The notes under the pieces: model-generated
The model's input: only the letters and a program-made list of their open reading frames with translations
Databases searched by the model: none
What the model was told of the DNA's origin: nothing
Assembly: GCA_964435595.1 (NCBI GenBank)
Contig: CAYSZV010000015.1
Span: 1-53,686 of the forward strand
Origin: Izemoplasma sp964435595
GTDB lineage: Bacteria; Bacillota_I; Bacilli_A; Izemoplasmatales; Izemoplasmataceae
Reading direction: 5' to 3'
Length of the DNA: 53,686 nt
Shown: positions 1-9,668 of the stretch, piece by piece
Layout of the letters: the number at the start of each line of letters is the position of its first letter
Position numbering within the stretch: the stretch's first letter is position 1
Position numbers and translations under genes: made by a program

Positions 1-3000
1 TGTACTTCTTTTAAAATATATTGTTGTACTGTTTCTGCATCAGTAGCTTTCAGTAATTGTTTTGGATCAATACTACCATCATGTAATTTTTGTCCAGCAG
101 TAACATCTTCACCTTCTGTAACAAGTAGTGATACACCACTATTGGTTTCATAAACATGTTTCTCTAGACCATTTTCTACAGTGATTTTATATCTTGATTC
201 CAAGTTTTCAATTTCTGAAACAGTTCCATCAATTTCACTAATTAACGCTTTTCCTTTCGGAGTACGCGCTTCAAACAATTCTTGGATACGAGGTAGCCCT
301 TGTGTGATATCGGCACCAGCAACCCCACCTGTATGGAAGGTACGCATTGTAAGCTGTGTACCAGGTTCACCGATTGATTGAGCTGCGATGATTCCTACAG
401 ATTCACCAACTTCTACTTCATCTCCAGTTGATAAGTTTTGTCCATAACATTTTTTACAAATACCTGACGTGCTATGGCACGTTAAGACACTTCTAATTTT
501 TAGTTGTTCAATTCCTGCATCAACAATTTTTTTAGCAATTTCATCAGTGATATATTCACCTTTTGAAACAAATACTTCTCCTGAATCAGGATCCACTGCA
601 GACTCTTGTGCATAGCGTCCAATTAAACGGTCTAAGAATGGAACGATTTCTTTTCCATCACTTTCGTGAGTAATTGATTTTATTGTAACTCCACGATCTG
701 TTGCACAGTCATCTTCTGTGATAACCAATTCTTGTGATACATCTACAAGACGTCTTGTTAAGTATCCAGAATCGGCAGTTTTTAAAGCTGTATCGGTAGA
801 ACCTTTACGAGCACCATGGGTACTGATAAAGAACTCTGACATTGTTAATCCTTCAATAAATGAAGATTTTACTGGAAGTTCAATTGTAGATTTGATTCCG
901 GCTTTGATGTTATATGCAGTATTCAATCCTTCACGTTTTGTGTTCGCCATAGATCCACGGATCCCAGCTAACTGTGTAAAGTTTGATGCATTCCCACGGG
1001 CACCAGAATCACTCATCATAAAGATGTGATTATCGTTTGTCAATTCTTCCATTAATCCTCTTTGGATTCTATTTTTTACATCAGCCCATTCTTTGATTAC
1101 TAATTTATAACGTTCATAATCAGTTAATAGACCCATTTCAAATTGCATAAATAATTCATCAACGATTGATTGTGTCGCTTCAACTTCTGCTTGCTTATGA
1201 GAGTAAACTTTAACATCAGACGCAGATACTGTTATTCCTGCAAGTGTTGAATATTTGAATCCTAAGTTTTTCAATTTATCTAACATTTTTGATGTTTCAT
1301 TGATTTTGAAGACAATGAAAATTTCAGAGATAATGTTTGATAAGAATCCTTTTTTAAACGGTGAAACTACAGGCATATTTTGGATATACTCTTTGATATT
1401 TGTTCCTGGATGTACAAAGTACTTATCAGGAGTTTTATATCTCTCCACACCAGTTTCAGGATCTTTTTGTTTTTGCAAGTTGATTAATGTTGGCTCATTT
1501 AGATAAGCAAATGTTTTAGGTAAGATTTGGTTAAATGTTAATTTACCAAAAGTAGTAATTAAATATCCATTTTTTTGATCTTCAGTAAGTGGTGCATTTC
1601 CCAATGCATCCCCTTTGATTGCGATTCTTGTATGCAATGTAATCAAATCATTTTCATATGCAAGAGTTGCTTCATCATAATCACCAAATACAGTACCTTC
1701 ACCATATTCCCCAGGTTTTTCAAGAGTTAAGTAGTAGTTACCTAATACCATATCCTGAGAAGGTGTAACGATAGGCTTACCATCTTTTGGATTTAAGATG
1801 TTGTTTGACGCTAACATTAATACACGTGCTTCTGCTTGTGCTTCTTCACTTAGTGGAACATGAACAGCCATTTGGTCACCATCAAAATCGGCATTGAATG
1901 CTGTTGTTACAAGTGGATGAAGACGAATTGCTTTTCCTTCAACTAATTTAGGTTCAAATGCTTGAATCCCTAATCTATGTAGTGTTGGTGCACGGTTTAA
2001 TAATACTGGATGTTCTCTTATCACGTCTTCTAAAACGTCCCAGATTTTATCGTTTTGTTGTAATTCAATCATATTTTTCGCTTGTTTGATATTTGTTGCA
2101 ATTTCACGTTCAATCAATTCTCTAATAACGAATGGTTTAAACAACGTGATAGCCATTTCTTTTGGCAGTCCACATTGGTACATTTCAAGATCTGGTCCAA
2201 CTACGATTACAGAACGTCCAGAGTAATCTACACGTTTCCCTAGTAAGTTTTGTCTAAATCGACCTTGTTTACCACGTAGTAAATCAGATAATGATTTTAA
2301 TGGTCTATTTTTCTCTACTACAACTTTACGTCCACGTTTACTATTATCGATTAACGCATCAACAGCTTCTTGAAGCATACGTTTTTCATTTTTTGTAATA
2401 AGGTGTGGTGCATTTTGTTCAAACTGTCTTTTTAAACGATTGTTTCTGTTTAAGATACGTCTATAAAGGTCATTTAAATCTGTTGTAGCAAAACGTCCAC
2501 CATCTAGTTGTACCATTGGACGTAATTCAGGTGGAATTACAGGTAGTACATCTAGAACCATCCATTCTGGCTTGTTATCACTATTAGCGAATGCTTCAAC
2601 AACAGCAAGTCTTTTGATGATTTTTTGACGTTTTTGTTTTGATGCAGTTGATAATCCTTTTCTTAACAGCATTGATTCTTTTTTCAAGTCCATTTTTCTT
2701 AACAATACTTTCACAGCTTCTGCACCAGATAGTGCTCTGAATCTAGTTCCGTATTCCATGTACTTTCTTGAATATTCTGCTTCTGTAAGAATTTGTTTGT
2801 ATTGTAAGTCTGTATCCCCTGCTTCAATTACGATATATGAAGCCAAATATACAACTTCTTCTAAATCTTTTGCTTTTAAATCAAGTAAGATTGCCAAACG
2901 TGATGGGCTGTTTCTTAAGTACCAAGTATGCACTACTGGTGCTGCAAGTTCAATATGTCCCATACGTTCACGACGTACTTTACTTTCTGTGATTTCTACT

Positions 3001-3233
3001 CCACATACAGCACATTTTTTACCAGTATGAGAGTTTCTTTTTGACTTGTTGTTACAAGCGCATTGGTAATCTTTTTGTGGTCCGAAGATTACTTCACAGA
3101 ATAGACCATCTTTCTCAGGTTTCAAAGTACGGTAATTAATTGTTTCGTGTTTCTTAACTTCCCCAAAGCTCCATCCACGGATTTCTTCAGGAGATGCTAA
3201 TCTGATTTTTAAGTGTGTAAACTTTTTACTCAT
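1..3233 (-). CDS. rpoC: RNA polymerase beta' subunit, C-terminus cut by window edge
   Basis: Catalytic largest subunit of RNA polymerase. 1077 complete codons are present and the C-terminus lies beyond base 1. The N-terminal zinc ribbon keeps four cysteines (CAC followed by CAVC, bases about 3005-3045). The Mg2+-binding active-site motif NADFDGD is at 1875-1895 (about residues 447-453). The second cysteine cluster (CHSTSGICKKCYG) lies near 440-480, followed by the conserved GEPGTQLTMRTFH segment. The start is the ATG at 3231-3233, preceded by an AGGGTGA ribosome-binding site. It sits 17 nt downstream of rpoB, so the two are clearly cotranscribed. No sign of damage; identification is certain. 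Confidence 0.99.
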   Translation of the reverse strand, partial: MSKKFTHLKIRLASPEEIRGWSFGEVKKHETINYRTLKPEKDGLFCEVIFGPQKDYQCACNNKSKRNSHTGKKCAVCGVEITESKVRRERMGHIELAAPVVHTWYLRNSPSRLAILLDLKAKDLEEVVYLASYIVIEAGDTDLQYKQILTEAEYSRKYMEYGTRFRALSGAEAVKVLLRKMDLKKESMLLRKGLSTASKQKRQKIIKRLAVVEAFANSDNKPEWMVLDVLPVIPPELRPMVQLDGGRFATTDLNDLYRRILNRNNRLKRQFEQNAPHLITKNEKRMLQEAVDALIDNSKRGRKVVVEKNRPLKSLSDLLRGKQGRFRQNLLGKRVDYSGRSVIVVGPDLEMYQCGLPKEMAITLFKPFVIRELIEREIATNIKQAKNMIELQQNDKIWDVLEDVIREHPVLLNRAPTLHRLGIQAFEPKLVEGKAIRLHPLVTTAFNADFDGDQMAVHVPLSEEAQAEARVLMLASNNILNPKDGKPIVTPSQDMVLGNYYLTLEKPGEYGEGTVFGDYDEATLAYENDLITLHTRIAIKGDALGNAPLTEDQKNGYLITTFGKLTFNQILPKTFAYLNEPTLINLQKQKDPETGVERYKTPDKYFVHPGTNIKEYIQNMPVVSPFKKGFLSNIISEIFIVFKINETSKMLDKLKNLGFKYSTLAGITVSASDVKVYSHKQAEVEATQSIVDELFMQFEMGLLTDYERYKLVIKEWADVKNRIQRGLMEELTNDNHIFMMSDSGARGNASNFTQLAGIRGSMANTKREGLNTAYNIKAGIKSTIELPVKSSFIEGLTMSEFFISTHGARKGSTDTALKTADSGYLTRRLVDVSQELVITEDDCATDRGVTIKSITHESDGKEIVPFLDRLIGRYAQESAVDPDSGEVFVSKGEYITDEIAKKIVDAGIEQLKIRSVLTCHSTSGICKKCYGQNLSTGDEVEVGESVGIIAAQSIGEPGTQLTMRTFHTGGVAGADITQGLPRIQELFEARTPKGKALISEIDGTVSEIENLESRYKITVENGLEKHVYETNSGVSLLVTEGEDVTAGQKLHDGSIDPKQLLKATDAETVQQYILKEV

Positions 3234-3250
3234 AAAATCACCCTACTTTC

Positions 3251-6200
3251 TTACGACTCGAAGCCATATTTTGAAATATAGTCTTCTGCTTCATCATTCA
3301 CTAATGATTTATTTGCTTCATTGACACCAGTTTCTCTGCTGATTAATTCAACATAGATACCTAGTGATTGTAATTCTCTAGTTAATACTCTAAAACTTTC
3401 AGGTAAGCTTGGTGCCGGAATCGGCTTCCCATCAACAATCGCTCTAAATACTTTATTACGACCGATGATGTCATCTGATTTCACAGTTAACATTTCTTGT
3501 AATGCGTAAGCTGCACCGTAAGCTTCAAGTGCCCATACTTCCATTTCTCCAAAACGTTGTCCACCATTTTGTGCTTTCCCACCCATTGGTTGTTGTGTAA
3601 CTAATGTGTAAGGTCCAACACTACGTGCATGCAATTTATCATCAACCATGTGGTCTAGTTTGATCATATACATAACCCCAACACTAATGTCGTTATCATA
3701 TGCTCTACCAGTTTGCCCACTTGTTAATTTAAACTTCCCAGTCGGTTTCATACCTGCTTCTTCAATGATTTTTCTTAAATCTTCATTTTTAACACCATCA
3801 AATACAGGAGTAGCAACATGTACACCCAAACGTTTTGCTGCCATACCTAAATGGATTTCTAATACCTGTCCGATATTCATACGAGACGGTACCCCTAATG
3901 GGTTTAACATAATATCAACTGGAGTTCCATCTTCCATAAATGGCATATCTTCCACTGGTAATATTTTAGAGATAACCCCTTTATTACCATGACGTCCCGC
4001 CATTTTATCTCCTTCATTGATTTTACGTTTTTGTACAATATATACTCTAACAACTTGGTTTACACCAGGACTTAATTCATCACCATTAGCTCTACTGAAG
4101 TGCTTCACAGATTGAATGATTCCTCCACCACCATGTGGTACGCGTAAACTTGTATCTCTAACTTCACGAGATTTTTCACCGAAGATAGCCAATAACAACT
4201 TATCCTCAGGTGTCGGATCAGTGTGACCTTTCGGTGTAACTTTACCTACTAAGATATCTCCTTCAAATACTTCAGCTCCTGGAATGATGATTCCGTCTTC
4301 ATCTAAGAATTTACGTCCTTCATCACCAACATTTGGTATTTCTCTAGTGATTTCTTCTTTACCTAATTTTGTATCACGTGCTTCAATTTCATATTTTTCA
4401 ATGTGAATTGATGTATATACATCTTCTTTTACCAATCGTTCACTCATGATAATAGCATCCTCATAGTTGTATCCATTCCATGTCATGAATGCAACAACTA
4501 CGTTTCTACCTAGTGCCATTTCACCTTCATCCATTGATGGACCATCAGTGATTGTTTGATCTTGTGGTACAAAGTCTCCCATACTAACGATTGGTCTCAT
4601 GTTAATCAATGTACCTTGGTTAGAACGTTGGAATTTATTTAGATTATATTCATCTAATTTTCCTTCTTCTGTTCTAATTTTGATTACATTTGCATCAACA
4701 TATTCAACTGTACCTGCATGTTCAGCTACCAAACAGCTTCCACTGTCATGAGCTGCTTTATATTCAATACCAGTTCCAACAAATGGAGCTTCTGGAATTA
4801 ATAGTGGGATTGCTTGACGTTGCATGTTTGCACCCATTAAGGCACGGTTTGCATCATCATGTTCTAAGAATGGGATACAAGCTGTAGAAATCGAAACAAT
4901 TTGTTTTGGAGAAACGTCCATTAATTCAATTTCATTTCTTCTAAACATTTTTGTTTCACCTTGGAAACGTGCTACTACTTGTTCATCAACTAAGTCTTTA
5001 TTGTCGTTAACGTTCGCATTCCCTTGAGCGATTACATAACGTTCTTCTTCATCAGCACTAAAATATATCATTTCATCATTTAGTGTTGCAGTTCCATCTT
5101 CGTTTTGAGTTACTGTTAAATATGGTGTTTCCATAAATCCATATTTGTTTACTCTTACGTATGACGCTAAACTGTTGATTAAACCAATGTTTTGACCCTC
5201 AGGTGTTTCAATCGGACAAATTCTACCATAATGACTATGGTGAACGTCACGAACTTCGAATCCAGCACGGTCACGAGTTAACCCACCAGGACCAAGAGCT
5301 GAAATTCTTCTTTTATGTGTAATCTCATCCAAAGGATTCGTTTGAGCCATGAATTGAGATAATTGTGAACTTCCAAAGAATTCTTTTAAAGATGATGTCA
5401 AAGGACGAATGTTGATTAAGTTTTGTGGAGTAATTTCATCTGGTTCTTTAGTAGACATTCTGTCTTTAACATTTTTTTCCATTTTAGTAAGACCAATTCG
5501 GAATTGGTTTTTCAACAATTCTCCAATTAATCTTAAACGTCTATTTCCAAGATGGTCGATATCATCCAACCCACCAACGCGATCAAAAAGATTCAAATAA
5601 TAACTAATTGAAGCAATGATATCAGAAGGAACGATATGAACTTTGTCTTCGAAACTGTAATTACCAATAATTTTAACAGGAATTTCTTCATCTTTAATGT
5701 TTTTACTATAAATTTCTAACACTTCGATTTGAGCTAATTCTACATATAAGTTTTCGTTTTCAAATACTTCTTCAAATGCAGCTCTCAATCCTTTAGCGTA
5801 AGCTTTACCAAATTCCTCTGTTAATATTTTTTCGTTTTTACCTGAAGATTTCAGATATGCTTTATAATATTCTTTTCCTGTTTTGTAATCTTGCTTTGTA
5901 ATATCTTCAAGCAATTCTTCGTCAGTTAAGAAATCAAATATTAATTTGCCTTCATATTCAGCAGTTCTTAAAATTTCCAATTGATTATCAAATGAATATT
6001 CTAATTCGTATGCTCCAACACCTGGAACGTATTCTGTGAATAATTCTCTGTAGTCTTTCAATATATCGATATGTTTGTTTTTAATTGTTGTTTCTTTTGG
6101 TATCAATACTTCCCCTGTTTCAAGATCAATAAAATCATTTACCAATTTTTTACCATGGATACGAGATAATACATCCAGTTTTTTATTGATTTTATAACGT

Positions 6201-7015
6201 CCAACTTCTGCCAAATCATAACGTTTCGCATCAAACAAGCGAGATTCTAAAAATAGTTTCGCCCCTTCTTCTGTTGCTGTTTCACCTTGACGCAATTTAG
6301 AATACACTTCTTTGATTGCCTCAGCTGGTGATTTGGTTGTATCTTTTGCAAATGTTAATTCTAAGAAATCTGACTGTCCGTATAATGAAACGATTTGTTC
6401 ATTTGAAGTAAATCCTAAAGCACGTAAAAGGGTCGTCAAAGGGATTTTCTTTGAACGATCAAGTTTAACAAATAATACATCTTTGCTACCCATTTCATAC
6501 TCAAGCCAAGCACCACGTGTTGGGATAACTTGTCCTAAATATCTGCTTCGTAGAGTTTTTTTATCAATGTTTTCACTAAAGAAAACACCAGCACTTCTTA
6601 CGATTTGTGATACGATAACACGCTCACTACCATTAATGACAAAACTTCCGGTAGGACTCATGATAGGGAAATCACCCATAAAGATTTTTTGTTCTTTGAT
6701 TTCTCCTGTATCCTTATTTACAAGTTTTACATTTACTCTCAAAGGTTTTGAATAAGTAACATCTTTTTCTTTAGATTCAGAAATCGAGTACTTTTCTTCA
6801 CCGAACTCATAATCTCCAAAGTATAATTCAATATTCTCCGTAAAGTTTTGAATCGGAGAAATGTCTCTAAACAGTTCAACTAGTCCGCGTTCAGCAAACC
6901 ACTTAAAGGACTCTGTTTGGACCTTGATAAGATTTGGTAGAGCGATATTAGTTTTTACCCTAGAGTAATTTCTTCTATCTCTTTTTCTACCGTATTTTAC
7001 AATTTTGTAATTCAC
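3251..7015 (-). CDS. rpoB: RNA polymerase beta subunit
   Basis: Second-largest RNA polymerase subunit, about 1254 residues. Conserved blocks are intact: the rifampicin-pocket segment FGSSQLSQFMAQTNP, ALGPGGLTRDRAG, CPIETPEGQNIGLI, GDKMAGRHGNKGV and the C-terminal MGGKAQNGGQRFGEMEVWALE. I start it at GTG (7013-7015) because GGGGTGA lies 5 nt upstream and the protein then begins VNYKIVKYGRKRDRRNY, the usual family beginning. An in-frame TTG 45 nt further upstream has no ribosome-binding site. A promoter precedes it and rpoC follows at 17 nt. The residue matching E. coli Asp516 is Ala here (bases 5345-5347). Confidence 0.98.
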   Translation of the reverse strand: MNYKIVKYGRKRDRRNYSRVKTNIALPNLIKVQTESFKWFAERGLVELFRDISPIQNFTENIELYFGDYEFGEEKYSISESKEKDVTYSKPLRVNVKLVNKDTGEIKEQKIFMGDFPIMSPTGSFVINGSERVIVSQIVRSAGVFFSENIDKKTLRSRYLGQVIPTRGAWLEYEMGSKDVLFVKLDRSKKIPLTTLLRALGFTSNEQIVSLYGQSDFLELTFAKDTTKSPAEAIKEVYSKLRQGETATEEGAKLFLESRLFDAKRYDLAEVGRYKINKKLDVLSRIHGKKLVNDFIDLETGEVLIPKETTIKNKHIDILKDYRELFTEYVPGVGAYELEYSFDNQLEILRTAEYEGKLIFDFLTDEELLEDITKQDYKTGKEYYKAYLKSSGKNEKILTEEFGKAYAKGLRAAFEEVFENENLYVELAQIEVLEIYSKNIKDEEIPVKIIGNYSFEDKVHIVPSDIIASISYYLNLFDRVGGLDDIDHLGNRRLRLIGELLKNQFRIGLTKMEKNVKDRMSTKEPDEITPQNLINIRPLTSSLKEFFGSSQLSQFMAQTNPLDEITHKRRISALGPGGLTRDRAGFEVRDVHHSHYGRICPIETPEGQNIGLINSLASYVRVNKYGFMETPYLTVTQNEDGTATLNDEMIYFSADEEERYVIAQGNANVNDNKDLVDEQVVARFQGETKMFRRNEIELMDVSPKQIVSISTACIPFLEHDDANRALMGANMQRQAIPLLIPEAPFVGTGIEYKAAHDSGSCLVAEHAGTVEYVDANVIKIRTEEGKLDEYNLNKFQRSNQGTLINMRPIVSMGDFVPQDQTITDGPSMDEGEMALGRNVVVAFMTWNGYNYEDAIIMSERLVKEDVYTSIHIEKYEIEARDTKLGKEEITREIPNVGDEGRKFLDEDGIIIPGAEVFEGDILVGKVTPKGHTDPTPEDKLLLAIFGEKSREVRDTSLRVPHGGGGIIQSVKHFSRANGDELSPGVNQVVRVYIVQKRKINEGDKMAGRHGNKGVISKILPVEDMPFMEDGTPVDIMLNPLGVPSRMNIGQVLEIHLGMAAKRLGVHVATPVFDGVKNEDLRKIIEEAGMKPTGKFKLTSGQTGRAYDNDISVGVMYMIKLDHMVDDKLHARSVGPYTLVTQQPMGGKAQNGGQRFGEMEVWALEAYGAAYALQEMLTVKSDDIIGRNKVFRAIVDGKPIPAPSLPESFRVLTRELQSLGIYVELISRETGVNEANKSLVNDEAEDYISKYGFES

Positions 7016-7086
7016 AGATTTCACCCCATTTGTGTTGTTAAAATACCTGTGTAAACGCAAAAAAGCGCGCGTTTTGGCAATTTAAT

Positions 7087-7115
7087 ATAATATCATATAT
7101 ATGTCAAATAGTCAA
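7087..7115 (-). promoter_or_regulatory. Putative sigma-A promoter for rpoBC
   Basis: The minus strand reads TTGACT (7110-7115), a 17-nt spacer, then TATTAT (7087-7092). The -35 box abuts the ybxB stop codon. Transcription would start near 7080, giving a leader of about 65 nt before the rpoB GTG. That leader contains a six-base stem, AAACGC pairing with GCGTTT (7053-7058 with 7069-7074), which stands out as GC-rich in this AT-rich region. With the terminator after rplL, this promoter would let rpoBC be set apart from the L10 operon. Confidence 0.6.
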
Positions 7116-7706
7116 TCATTTTTTACATCTATATACATGGAACCCCTTGCTTCTACCTTCAAGTTCTACTGTATTATAGATCGTTTCTAATTTTCTTTTT
7201 GCACTGTCTGCCCCGTGCTTCTTATTGATTACAAGATACAATGTTCCATCTTCTTCAAGATGATGAAAGCTATCTTGAAAGAATCTGTAGATTGTTTCTT
7301 TCCCTGCTCTGATTGGTGGATTTGTTACAATCAGGTCATATTTCTTTGTTACTTCATTTAATCCATTACTTTTAAACACATTTCCTTTTGTATGATTCAG
7401 TGTAATATTTTGTTTTGCTAATTCAAGTGCTCTTTCATTGATATCTACCATATCCACTTCAAGATCAAACACTTTATTTAAGTAAACTCCTACAACACCA
7501 TAGCCACAACCTAAATCTAATGCACTCTTATATTTGTTATCAACATTTAAGAAGTGCAGCAAAACTTCAGTACCACGATCGAATGAATCTTTGCTAAAAA
7601 CACCATGATCAGTTACGAACTCTAAAGGGGTATCATTAACACGAAAAGCAATCTTATGAGGATTGCTTTTTAGTGTTTCATTCTTTTCTGAAAAGTAATG
7701 TGACAT
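7116..7706 (-). CDS. ybxB: Class I SAM-dependent methyltransferase, YbxB/RsmC type
   Basis: A 196-residue methyltransferase with a Rossmann fold: motif I is SALDLGCGYGVVGVYL (about residues 61-76). The substrate-amino-group motif NPPI (in TNPPIRAG) follows about 65 residues later and is typical of RsmC-like 16S rRNA guanine-N2 methyltransferases. It has the length of the single-domain Bacillus YbxB rather than the duplicated E. coli RsmC. The position between rplL and rpoB is the same as in Bacillus subtilis. The start ATG (7704-7706) follows GGAGATGG. Methylation of 16S rRNA is inferred from family and context; the target base is not shown by the sequence. Confidence 0.88.
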   Translation of the reverse strand: MSHYFSEKNETLKSNPHKIAFRVNDTPLEFVTDHGVFSKDSFDRGTEVLLHFLNVDNKYKSALDLGCGYGVVGVYLNKVFDLEVDMVDINERALELAKQNITLNHTKGNVFKSNGLNEVTKKYDLIVTNPPIRAGKETIYRFFQDSFHHLEEDGTLYLVINKKHGADSAKRKLETIYNTVELEGRSKGFHVYRCKK

Positions 7707-7744
7707 TACACCATCTCCTACAATTTTGAAGTTGTGTAAAAAGG

Positions 7745-7769
7745 CAAAAACCTGAGTCTAAACTCAGGT
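7745..7769 (-). terminator. Intrinsic terminator after rplL
   Basis: An 8-bp perfect stem ACCTGAGT/ACTCAGGT with a 4-nt loop (7750-7769) is followed on the minus strand by five T (7745-7749). It begins 18 nt after the rplL stop and precedes ybxB, so part of the L10-operon transcription should end here. Confidence 0.85.
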
Positions 7770-7786
7770 CTTCTTGATTGTGTAAA

Positions 7787-8152
7787 TTATTTAACAGATA
7801 CAACTGCTCCAGCTTCTTCTAATTGAGCTTTCAATTCTTCAGCGTCTTCAGGTTTTACATTTTCTTTAACAGGTGCAGGTGCACTGTCAACTAATGCTTT
7901 TGCTTCTTTTAATCCAAGTCCAGTGATTTCTCTAACTGCTTTGATTACAGCGATTTTTTTAGCTCCAGCGTTTTCTAAAGTTACAGTAACTTCAGTTGGT
8001 CCTGCTGCTTCCGCTGCAGCACCTGGTGCCGCAACTGCTACTGCAGATGGATCTACACCGAATTCTTCTTTCATTAAGTCAACTAATTCTTTTAATTCTA
8101 ATAAAGTTTTTTCTTTTAAACTTTCAATAATTTCTTGGTTTGTTAAAGCCAT
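7787..8152 (-). CDS. rplL: Ribosomal protein bL12 (L7/L12)
   Basis: Stalk protein of the 50S subunit that recruits translation GTPases; 121 residues, the usual size. It has the N-terminal dimerisation helices (residues 1-30), an Ala/Gly-rich hinge (about 36-52) and the globular C-terminal domain with KIAVIKAVREITGLGLKEAKALV. The ATG at 8150-8152 follows a consensus AGGAGG. It lies 15 nt after rplJ in the L10 operon, with a terminator directly downstream. Confidence 0.98.
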   Translation of the reverse strand: MALTNQEIIESLKEKTLLELKELVDLMKEEFGVDPSAVAVAAPGAAAEAAGPTEVTVTLENAGAKKIAVIKAVREITGLGLKEAKALVDSAPAPVKENVKPEDAEELKAQLEEAGAVVSVK

Positions 8153-8167
8153 GATTTTTCCTCCTTA

Positions 8168-8692
8168 TTATTCAGCGGGTGTTGCTTCTTCTGAAGCACC
8201 CTCTTCTAGATTTTGTCTATGTAAGTCTAATGCGATTGCAACTTCCTTAATTGGCTGCATGATACCAGCAGCAAACATTGTAAGTAATGTTTCTCTTGAA
8301 GGAATTGTTGCGATAATAGTGATACTTTCATGATCCATGAATTCGCCATCAACTACACCTGTTTTTAATTCTAAGGCTTTGTTTTCTTTTGCGAAGTCAT
8401 AAACTGCTTTAGCTGCAGCTACGCTGTCTTCGTCACCGAATGCTACTGCATTAGGTCCAGTAAGTGATTCAATTAATTCACTGAATCCAGCTTCTTGAGC
8501 AGCTCTTCTAGTAATGTTATTTTTAATAACTTTAAGTTCACATCCTGTAGCTAGAAGTTCTCTTCTTAATTTCGTTACTTGTTCTACTGTTAATCCAGCA
8601 TAATCAACAATTACGAAACTGTTTGCATTTGACATTCTTTCAGTCAACGCTTCCACTTCTAATCTTTTCTTTGCGATTGCTCTTTCAGACAC
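8168..8692 (-). CDS. rplJ: Ribosomal protein uL10
   Basis: Base of the ribosomal stalk that binds bL12 dimers through its C-terminal helix; 174 residues. It starts at GTG (8690-8692) after GGAGGTGG, which makes the protein begin VSERAIAKKRLEVEAL as in the family. A longer open frame upstream runs through the leader RNA and is not coding. The core segment FVIVDYAGLTVEQVTKLRRE is typical. Expression is probably autoregulated through the upstream L10 leader. Confidence 0.97.
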   Translation of the reverse strand: MSERAIAKKRLEVEALTERMSNANSFVIVDYAGLTVEQVTKLRRELLATGCELKVIKNNITRRAAQEAGFSELIESLTGPNAVAFGDEDSVAAAKAVYDFAKENKALELKTGVVDGEFMDHESITIIATIPSRETLLTMFAAGIMQPIKEVAIALDLHRQNLEEGASEEATPAE

Positions 8693-8730
8693 TATTCCAC
8701 CTCCAACAATGTTCTTGTCTTTGGGACATT

Positions 8731-8763
8731 TTAAGAGTTGTCCTTCTCCATATATAAGTACAT
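8731..8763 (-). CDS. Possible 10-codon leader ORF inside the rplJ 5' UTR
   Basis: ATG at 8761-8763 opens a frame reading MYLYMEKDNS and ends at TAA 8731-8733. A consensus AGGAGG (8774-8779) lies 10 nt upstream. That ribosome-binding site is the 3' arm of a 7-bp hairpin, AATCCTC/GAGGATT (8794-8800 with 8771-8777), so it could be hidden. No homology is claimed; a chance ORF is quite possible. Confidence 0.25.
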   Translation of the reverse strand: MYLYMEKDNS

Positions 8764-8770
8764 ATATTAA

Positions 8771-8866
8771 AATCCTCCTATGCCGAAACAAAAGAGGATT
8801 AAGTATTCTTAATTCTTTTTTATCTCGTTAGGATATTAAGCACTTGGGCACCTAAGTCTTAGACAT
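8771..8866 (-). promoter_or_regulatory. Ribosomal protein L10 leader RNA
   Basis: The 213-nt gap between rplA and rplJ holds the conserved core of the Gram-positive L10 leader. On the minus strand this is an AGGTG element, a short stem, then GCTTAATATCCTAACGAG (about 8823-8863). A 7-bp hairpin, AATCCTC with a 16-nt loop and GAGGATT, follows at 8771-8800 with a short T run. Known L10 leaders bind the L10-L12 complex and shut down rplJL expression. The motif match is by memory; a covariance-model search would settle the limits. Confidence 0.75.
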
Positions 8867-8905
8867 ATTGGAAATTATCTATATTTACTTGTATCTTGTT
8901 TGGAA

Positions 8906-9595
8906 TTATAACGAGTCTACGTCGATTTTAATTCCAGGTCCCATCGTACTAGCAATTGATATATTTTGAATATATATACCTTTTACAGTAGATGGTCTTA
9001 ATTTTGCTAATACATTGTAGATTGCTTTAAAGTTTTCAGCTAATTTATCATTATCAAATGATACTTTACCGATAGTAACATGAACGTTACCTACTTTGTC
9101 AACGCGGTATTCTACTTTACCAGCTTTGATTTCATTGATTGCTTTTGTTACATCCATAGTTACTGTACCAGTTTTAGGGTTAGGCATCATTCCACGAGGT
9201 CCTAATACACGTCCTAAACGTCCGATTTTACTCATCATATCTGGTGTTGCAACTACTGTGTCAAATTCTAGCCATCCTTCTTGGATTTTTTTGACTGTTT
9301 CGTCATCTCCAATAAAGTCAGCTCCTGCTTCTTCTGCTTCTTTAGCTTTTTCACCTTGAGCAAACACTAAAACTCTTTTTGTTTTCCCTGTACCATGAGG
9401 CAGTACAGTTGCACCTCTTAAGTTTTGTTCTGCTTTTCTAGGATCTAATTTAAGGCGAATCGCGAATTCAACCGAAGCATCAAATTTTTCGAATGAAACT
9501 TTTTTTAATAGCGCTAGAGCATCTGTTAACTCATATCTTTTTGTTGAGTCGACTTGAGCTTGTGCTGCTATAAACTTTTTACCTTTTTTTGCCAT
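8906..9595 (-). CDS. rplA: Ribosomal protein uL1
   Basis: L1-stalk protein of the large subunit, also a translational repressor in many bacteria; 229 residues as usual. Recognisable blocks are SVEFAIRLKLDPRKAEQNLRG, VLPHGTGKTKRVLVFAQG, the segment GRVLGPRGMMPNPKTGTV and the C-terminal IKIDVDSL. The ATG (9593-9595) follows AGGAGG. It lies 73 nt after rplK in the L11 operon. Confidence 0.98.
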   Translation of the reverse strand: MAKKGKKFIAAQAQVDSTKRYELTDALALLKKVSFEKFDASVEFAIRLKLDPRKAEQNLRGATVLPHGTGKTKRVLVFAQGEKAKEAEEAGADFIGDDETVKKIQEGWLEFDTVVATPDMMSKIGRLGRVLGPRGMMPNPKTGTVTMDVTKAINEIKAGKVEYRVDKVGNVHVTIGKVSFDNDKLAENFKAIYNVLAKLRPSTVKGIYIQNISIASTMGPGIKIDVDSL

Positions 9596-9668
9596 TTCGA
9601 TTTTCCTCCTAAATGTGGTCTAACGGAATCTCCTCCCACAATTAGTTGTGTATATACAACTATTTGCT

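Noticed and set aside
7923..8333. 136-codon plus-strand frame over rplL and rplJ
   Set aside because: Antisense shadow of two certain ribosomal genes, with low-complexity Ala/Ser content caused by the L12 hinge.
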